A stretch of 64,000 nt of DNA, taken from NCBI GenBank assembly GCA_031402435.1, contig JANNSJ010000012.1, positions 1 through 64,000 of the forward strand. Reading direction: 5' to 3'. The stretch comes from UBA11986 sp031402435 (GTDB lineage: Bacteria; Bacteroidota; Ignavibacteria; UBA10030; UBA6906). The notes under the pieces are model-generated. The model had not been told where the DNA came from, made no database searches, and saw only the letters and a program-made list of their open reading frames with translations. How positions within the stretch are numbered: the stretch's first letter is position 1; every line of letters starts with the position of its first letter. Both the position numbers and the translations under genes were made by a program. Of this stretch, positions 60,052-64,000 are shown in pieces.

Positions 60052-60716
60052 TCTTGAAAACAATCGAGTCATCCTTGTTTCATATTATCGCTCCACCGCG
60101 CAATGAAACGTCACCCGTCCATCCAACTCTCATCCTTCTCCATGGCCGCGGCGCAGATGAAGAAGACCTGCTCGGACTTGCCTCCTATCTTGATGAACGT
60201 TTTTTGATCCTCACTGTGCGTGCACCTTTCCCCTTTACCTTCGGCGGTGGATACACCTGGTACGATGTCGGTGAAGTCGGTACCCCTGAGCCGGCGATGT
60301 TCAAAGCCAGCTACGACAAGCTTTCGCAATACGTGAACGATGCTTTGCTGCACTACCCCATTGATAAGAAGCAGGTCTATCTTCTCGGTTTCAGCATGGG
60401 AACTGTCATGTCCTATGCAATGGCACTGACAAAGCCAATGCTATTCCGCGGTGTCGTTGCAAACAGCGGTTACATAGCTGAAGGAACACACCTTGAATAT
60501 CTCTGGAACAAGCTCAACGGCATGGAATTCTTTGTCACGCATGGAACTCAGGACCCCGTTATCCCGGTTACATTTGCACGAAGAGCCAAGGAGCTATTGG
60601 AGACAGCACATGCGCGTTTTGAATACAAGGAGTATCCCATGGCTCATCAGATCAGCGATGAGAGTCTCCGTGATGTTTCCTCCTGGCTCACCCAACGTCT
60701 TGATGCCACTCCGTAA
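60048..60716 (+). CDS. Alpha/beta hydrolase (carboxylesterase/phospholipase type)
   Basis: The 222-residue protein resembles the small YpfH/carboxylesterase group. An oxyanion segment LILLHGRGADEEDLLGLA comes first, then the nucleophile in LLGFSMGTVMSYAMAL, the acid Asp in THGTQDPVIP and the His in YPMAHQIS. It has no signal peptide and should act in the cytosol on ester substrates. The GTG at 60048 overlaps the upstream stop (GTGA); a TTG at 60054 is an alternative. It is part of the run with the two amidohydrolases and terC. Confidence 0.9.
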   Translation: MILKTIESSLFHIIAPPRNETSPVHPTLILLHGRGADEEDLLGLASYLDERFLILTVRAPFPFTFGGGYTWYDVGEVGTPEPAMFKASYDKLSQYVNDALLHYPIDKKQVYLLGFSMGTVMSYAMALTKPMLFRGVVANSGYIAEGTHLEYLWNKLNGMEFFVTHGTQDPVIPVTFARRAKELLETAHARFEYKEYPMAHQISDESLRDVSSWLTQRLDATP

Positions 60717-60727
60717 AGGATTGCTCT

Positions 60728-61705
60728 GTGCACCACGAATTTTTGGATTTCATTCTTTTCACCGGGCTGATCATCGTCCTGCTACTGGTTGACCTTGTTT
60801 TCCTTCAACGCAGGGCTCACACCATCGGCATGAAGGAAGCCGGGATGTTGAGCGCGATGTGGGTCGCTCTCGCACTGGCGTTCAATGTGTTCATCTACTT
60901 CATGTACGAACATCAATGGCTTGGAGCCGGCCAATCGGAAGCCCGCATGCTATCGGGAGGCACGGCCGCTCTCCAGTTCCTGGCCGGGTACCTCGTTGAA
61001 GAATCGCTTTCCGTTGATAATATCTTCGTCTTTGTGCTGATCTTCTCATACTTCGGTGTGCCGGCAAAGTACCAGCACAAGGTACTCTTCTGGGGAATAC
61101 TCGGCGCCATTATCATGCGCTTCACATTCATTGTTGCCGGCTCCGTCTTGATTGCCAGGTTCGAATGGATACTGTACATCTTCGGCGCCATCCTCGTCGT
61201 TAGTGGATGGAAGATGATGATGCAGAAGGAAATCGAGGTTCACCCTGAGAGCAATGTTGTTATCCGGCTGATAAAAAAAATTTTCCCTGTGACTCATAGC
61301 TTTGATCCGCCGAAGTTTTTCGTGCGGAAGGATGGCAAGCTCTGGGTAACACCACTATTCATTGTCCTGGTCACCGTCGAGACAACCGATGTGGTGTTTG
61401 CCGTCGACTCCATCCCAGCAGTCTTTGGCATCACGCGAGACCCCTTCATCGTGTACTCATCCAACATGTTTGCCATCCTCGGTCTCCGTTCAATTTACTT
61501 TGTGCTTGCCGGCGCCATGAAATCATTCTATTATCTCAAGCACGGGCTCTCCGGCATTCTCATCTTCATCGGCGTAAAAATGCTCATGGCGGATTTGCTG
61601 CACGTCCCTATCCTCGCATCGTTGGGAGTCATTGGTGGAATTTTGACGATATCGGTCTGGATGTCCATCGCTCGCAACCGACGACACGCCCGGAAAAAAG
61701 GATAG
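60728..61705 (+). CDS. TerC-family membrane protein
   Basis: The 325-residue protein starts with a GTG at 60728 behind AAAGGA and has about nine membrane segments. TerC hallmarks are the acidic intramembrane residues in GYLVEESLSVDNIFVFVLIF and VTVETTDVVFAVDSIPAVFG and the preceding FFVRKDGKLWVTPLF loop. Members are linked to tellurite resistance and to manganese export during protein secretion. Here it follows the esterase gene by 11 bp. A strongly structured non-coding element lies directly after its stop. Confidence 0.94.
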   Translation: MHHEFLDFILFTGLIIVLLLVDLVFLQRRAHTIGMKEAGMLSAMWVALALAFNVFIYFMYEHQWLGAGQSEARMLSGGTAALQFLAGYLVEESLSVDNIFVFVLIFSYFGVPAKYQHKVLFWGILGAIIMRFTFIVAGSVLIARFEWILYIFGAILVVSGWKMMMQKEIEVHPESNVVIRLIKKIFPVTHSFDPPKFFVRKDGKLWVTPLFIVLVTVETTDVVFAVDSIPAVFGITRDPFIVYSSNMFAILGLRSIYFVLAGAMKSFYYLKHGLSGILIFIGVKMLMADLLHVPILASLGVIGGILTISVWMSIARNRRHARKKG

Positions 61706-61715
61706 TCAAACACGC

Positions 61716-61817
61716 GTGCTCAAGTTTCATGTGGACGACCAGAGACGGTCGTCCCACTTCAACGATTCAAGCGGTAGGTCAAGCTCCCCTGCCTGACCGA
61801 GAGACAAACTTGAGCAC
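61716..61817. repeat. 102-nt folded intergenic element (MITE or structured RNA)
   Basis: Perfect 12-bp inverted arms (GTGCTCAAGTTT at 61716-61727 and AAACTTGAGCAC at 61806-61817) enclose two further hairpins. One has GGACGACC at 61733-61740 paired with GGTCGTCC at 61747-61754 around AGAGAC, extendable to ten pairs with one bulged C. The other is a looser one over 61772-61799 (CGGT and AGG pairing with GACCG side bases). The result is a three-way-junction shape. It has no T-run. It could be a small non-autonomous transposon with terminal inverted repeats or an RNA element between terC and the protease gene. Confidence 0.7.
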
Positions 61818-61907
61818 TACCCTTCTCCTCAAATCCTTGCTTCTCACACCCGATTTGTTTACAATTATCAAACCACAGTGTACTAACCATGAAAAACTGA
61901 TGGCGTC

Positions 61908-63047
61908 ATGGCTTCGGCCGAGCTTGCAACAGAATCCGCTCATCCGTCCCTCCCGACACCCGGCAAGGCAAAAACCTACAACAGGATCAAACTCAGCACA
62001 GGAATCGCTTCGATGGTTCTTTCGTTTGTAGTCCTGTTGTTGCTTGTCGTGAACGGGACAACTCACTCCCTTGGTGACTGGTCCCATGCATATGCATCAA
62101 ACAAGTACATCGCTCTCCTCCTTTTCTCGTGTGTACTCGGGGTGATCCAATCCTGCGTGACTTTGCCTCTCGGATTCTATTCCGGGTACTACATCGAACA
62201 CAAGTACAACCTGTCAAACCAGACAATCGGGCGTTGGGCATGGGAACACGTAAAGGGGATGCTCATAGGATTACCCCTTGTCATCGGAGTGCTTCTGCTC
62301 CTGTATTATTGTATGAATGAATATGGAATGATGTGGTGGCTGCCGGTGAGTATCGCCCTGACGTTCCTTTCGGTCGTGCTTGCGCGGATCGCTCCGGTCA
62401 TCATCCTCCCTCTCTTTTACAAATTGGTGCCGCTGGAAGACCAATCTCTTCGCGAACGAATCCTGAAGCAGTGTACAGCTGCAGGCGTAACCATTGAAGG
62501 CATTTTTAGTTTCAACCTGAGCAAGAACACGAAGAAGGCCAACGCCGCATTCACGGGAATCGGCAAGGCAAAGCGGATCATCATGGGAGATACTCTTCTG
62601 AAAGAGTTTACCGAAGATGAAATCGAAACTGTCTTCGCCCACGAACTTGGACATTATACTCACCACCACATCCGCGTTGGGATCGTAGTGAGTGTCATTT
62701 CAACATTCCTTGGCTTGTTTGTTACTGCACAACTGTACAACTGGTCACTGACGATTTTCGCTTACACGGCAATCACCGAACTGGCAGCGCTTCCGTTGCT
62801 TGCACTCTGGCTTACAGTCTTTGGACTTGTCACGTCGCCACTCGGGAATATTCTCTCCCGCCGCAATGAGCGTCAGGCCGACACCTATGCCGTAAGGAAC
62901 ACAGGGAAGAAAGATGCATTCGTTTCTGCTCTGCGCAAGCTTGCATCGATGAACCTTGCGGACCCGGAGCCGCACCCGTTGACCGAATTTCTGTTCTACA
63001 GCCATCCGTCCATTGGTAAGCGCATCAGGATGGTTGAAGCGTTATGA
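61908..63047 (+). CDS. Ste24-like M48 metalloprotease
   Basis: The 379-residue integral membrane protease has about six membrane segments and the zinc motif His245-Glu-Leu-Gly-His249 in VFAHELGHYTHHH. A second conserved region, RRNERQADTYAV, supplies the third ligand. The N-terminal FYSGYYIEHKYNLSNQ is typical of CAAX prenyl protease 1 (Ste24) relatives, which in bacteria act as membrane-protein quality-control proteases. The ATG at 61908 has no strong ribosome binding site. The stop overlaps the next gene by 4 bp. Confidence 0.92.
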   Translation: MASAELATESAHPSLPTPGKAKTYNRIKLSTGIASMVLSFVVLLLLVVNGTTHSLGDWSHAYASNKYIALLLFSCVLGVIQSCVTLPLGFYSGYYIEHKYNLSNQTIGRWAWEHVKGMLIGLPLVIGVLLLLYYCMNEYGMMWWLPVSIALTFLSVVLARIAPVIILPLFYKLVPLEDQSLRERILKQCTAAGVTIEGIFSFNLSKNTKKANAAFTGIGKAKRIIMGDTLLKEFTEDEIETVFAHELGHYTHHHIRVGIVVSVISTFLGLFVTAQLYNWSLTIFAYTAITELAALPLLALWLTVFGLVTSPLGNILSRRNERQADTYAVRNTGKKDAFVSALRKLASMNLADPEPHPLTEFLFYSHPSIGKRIRMVEAL

Positions 63048-63754
63048 GATCTGTGTTGGGCGTGTTGCGGTTTGTGCTGGAAGTGTTCAACTCCATGTTT
63101 TTTGCCGCACTGGAGTTGATTGTTATTGTCGTAAGGAAGAACGACCGTGTTTTTCATTCGCTGGCGCGGGCATGGGCACACACGTCACTACGGTTATGCG
63201 GCGTAACGGTGCGCGTCAAGGGACTGGAGAAGCTGGACATGAGCAGAAACTATGTCTACGTCTCCAACCATGCGAGCATGTTTGATATACCGGCAATCCT
63301 TGCCGCAATTCCTGACCAGATCAGGATTATTTACAAAAAAGAATTACACTGGTTCCCGGTTTTCGGTTGGGGATTGAAATATGGAAGCTACATCGGCATT
63401 GACCGAACCCGCGGCGCGGATGCGATGAAGAGCCTGGAAGAAGCGGCAGAGAAAATCAAGACAGGTGCTTCGGTGTTGTTGTATGCAGAAGGAACGCGCA
63501 CACTCGACGGCAAGTTGCAGCCCTTCAAACGGGGAGCGTTCAATATCGCTGTAAAAGCCGGCGTACCTGTAGTACCATTGACAATCAACGGCAGCTTCAA
63601 GCTATTGCCCAAGCGTTCCATGGTTATACAACCGGGAGAAGTCGAGTTGATTCTTGAATCACCTATCGAGATCAAGGGAAGCGGCAAGGAAGAGGAAATA
63701 CGGTTGATGGAAGAAGTGCGGGAGGCGATTCAGAAACATTATGTTGATCAGTAA
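63044..63754 (+). CDS. plsC: 1-acyl-glycerol-3-phosphate acyltransferase
   Basis: The 236-residue protein belongs to the PlsC family, which makes phosphatidic acid from lysophosphatidic acid. The catalytic HX4D motif is His76-Asp81 in VSNHASMFDIP, followed by the EGTR motif in LLYAEGTRTLDG and PVVPLTINGS. An N-terminal hydrophobic segment (about 5-30) should bind the inner membrane. Its ATG overlaps the Ste24-like stop (ATGA). The gap to gatC is 68 bp. Confidence 0.92.
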   Translation: MRSVLGVLRFVLEVFNSMFFAALELIVIVVRKNDRVFHSLARAWAHTSLRLCGVTVRVKGLEKLDMSRNYVYVSNHASMFDIPAILAAIPDQIRIIYKKELHWFPVFGWGLKYGSYIGIDRTRGADAMKSLEEAAEKIKTGASVLLYAEGTRTLDGKLQPFKRGAFNIAVKAGVPVVPLTINGSFKLLPKRSMVIQPGEVELILESPIEIKGSGKEEEIRLMEEVREAIQKHYVDQ

Positions 63755-63822
63755 ACACCAAGGTCATTGCGAGCCTGCTTCTCAAGGCGAAGTTGGCTTG
63801 GAAATAATGTAAGGAGAGGTTC

Positions 63823-64000
63823 TTGTCGGTTACCATTCAAGATGTTGAGCATATCGCTTTGCTTGCCAAACTCTCCTTCTCTCAAGAAGAGAAGCAGAAG
63901 CTCATGTCGGAGCTTAACGAAATCCTTGCCTACATGGAGCAACTGAACCAGGTTGATACAACCAACGTTGAACCGCTTTCACAGGTCATCCCGTTGAACA
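63823..64000 (+). CDS. gatC: Asp/Glu-tRNA amidotransferase subunit C (5' part)
   Basis: The frame starts at a TTG (63823) directly after a strong AAGGAGAGG site and reads SVTIQDVEHIALLAKLSFSQ, then LNEILAYMEQLNQVDTTNVE, the clear GatC pattern. GatC stabilises the GatAB complex that converts misacylated Glu-tRNA(Gln) or Asp-tRNA(Asn). The window ends after about 59 codons; the full protein is usually around 95 residues, so only the end is missing. No frame break is seen. Confidence 0.93.
   Translation, partial: MSVTIQDVEHIALLAKLSFSQEEKQKLMSELNEILAYMEQLNQVDTTNVEPLSQVIPLN

Overview
The window looks like a chromosomal segment of moderate GC content from a bacterium of the Bacteroidota/Chlorobiota side of the FCB group, possibly an Ignavibacteria-like lineage. 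This is an inference from gene content: GTP-type PEP carboxykinase, a full-length tricorn-like protease, a secreted amidohydrolase pair, many N-terminal lipoprotein signals, a weak requirement for Shine-Dalgarno sites and frequent TTG/GTG starts. No rRNA, tRNA or phage module was recognised.

Positions 1-10104 form a complete type I-C CRISPR-Cas locus read on the minus strand: cas3-cas5c-cas8c-cas7c-cas4-cas1-cas2, then a leader and an array that runs off the left edge (seven full repeats and seven spacers visible). Two foreign insertions sit in this operon. A BRO-N (phage antirepressor-like) gene lies between cas7 and cas4 and is preceded by a truncated second copy of the cas4 5' end, about 90% identical to the intact one. 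A 553-bp IS200/RAYT-like element with a Y1 transposase and covarying palindromic ends sits exactly in the cas4-cas1 junction.

Positions 10329-14436 encode the three-subunit proton-translocating NAD(P) transhydrogenase (pntAA, pntAB, pntB), with an unrelated glycoside-hydrolase-like lipoprotein gene wedged between the first two subunits. Positions 14624-22972 hold the least familiar unit: six closely packed genes encoding a large lipoprotein, a membrane-anchored SBP_bac_5-like protein, a secreted protein, two very divergent Dpp/Opp-type permeases and a double ABC ATPase. Together they look like a complete but atypical peptide-type ABC complex with extra envelope parts.

Positions 23099-35618 are mixed single genes: an APC permease followed by a 30-residue membrane peptide, a YdeI-like protein, a Bcr/CflA efflux pump, a tricorn-like protease, an EamA exporter with thioredoxin, an SPFH protein with a cNMP/GAF/PP2C regulator, and LD-carboxypeptidase. 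Positions 35766-43476 are one run, purN-purH-mreB-mreC-mreD-mrdA-rodA, joining late purine synthesis to the elongasome. Downstream come a Lon-family AAA protease, YbaK, dCTP deaminase, a ferritin-like protein with an apparent pair of compensating frameshifts, and PEPCK.

Positions 50059-64000 carry a hybrid histidine kinase, MsrA, a DUF4956 membrane protein with a small partner, two secreted amidohydrolases followed by an esterase and a TerC protein, a strongly folded 102-nt intergenic element, a Ste24-type protease, an acyltransferase and the start of gatC.
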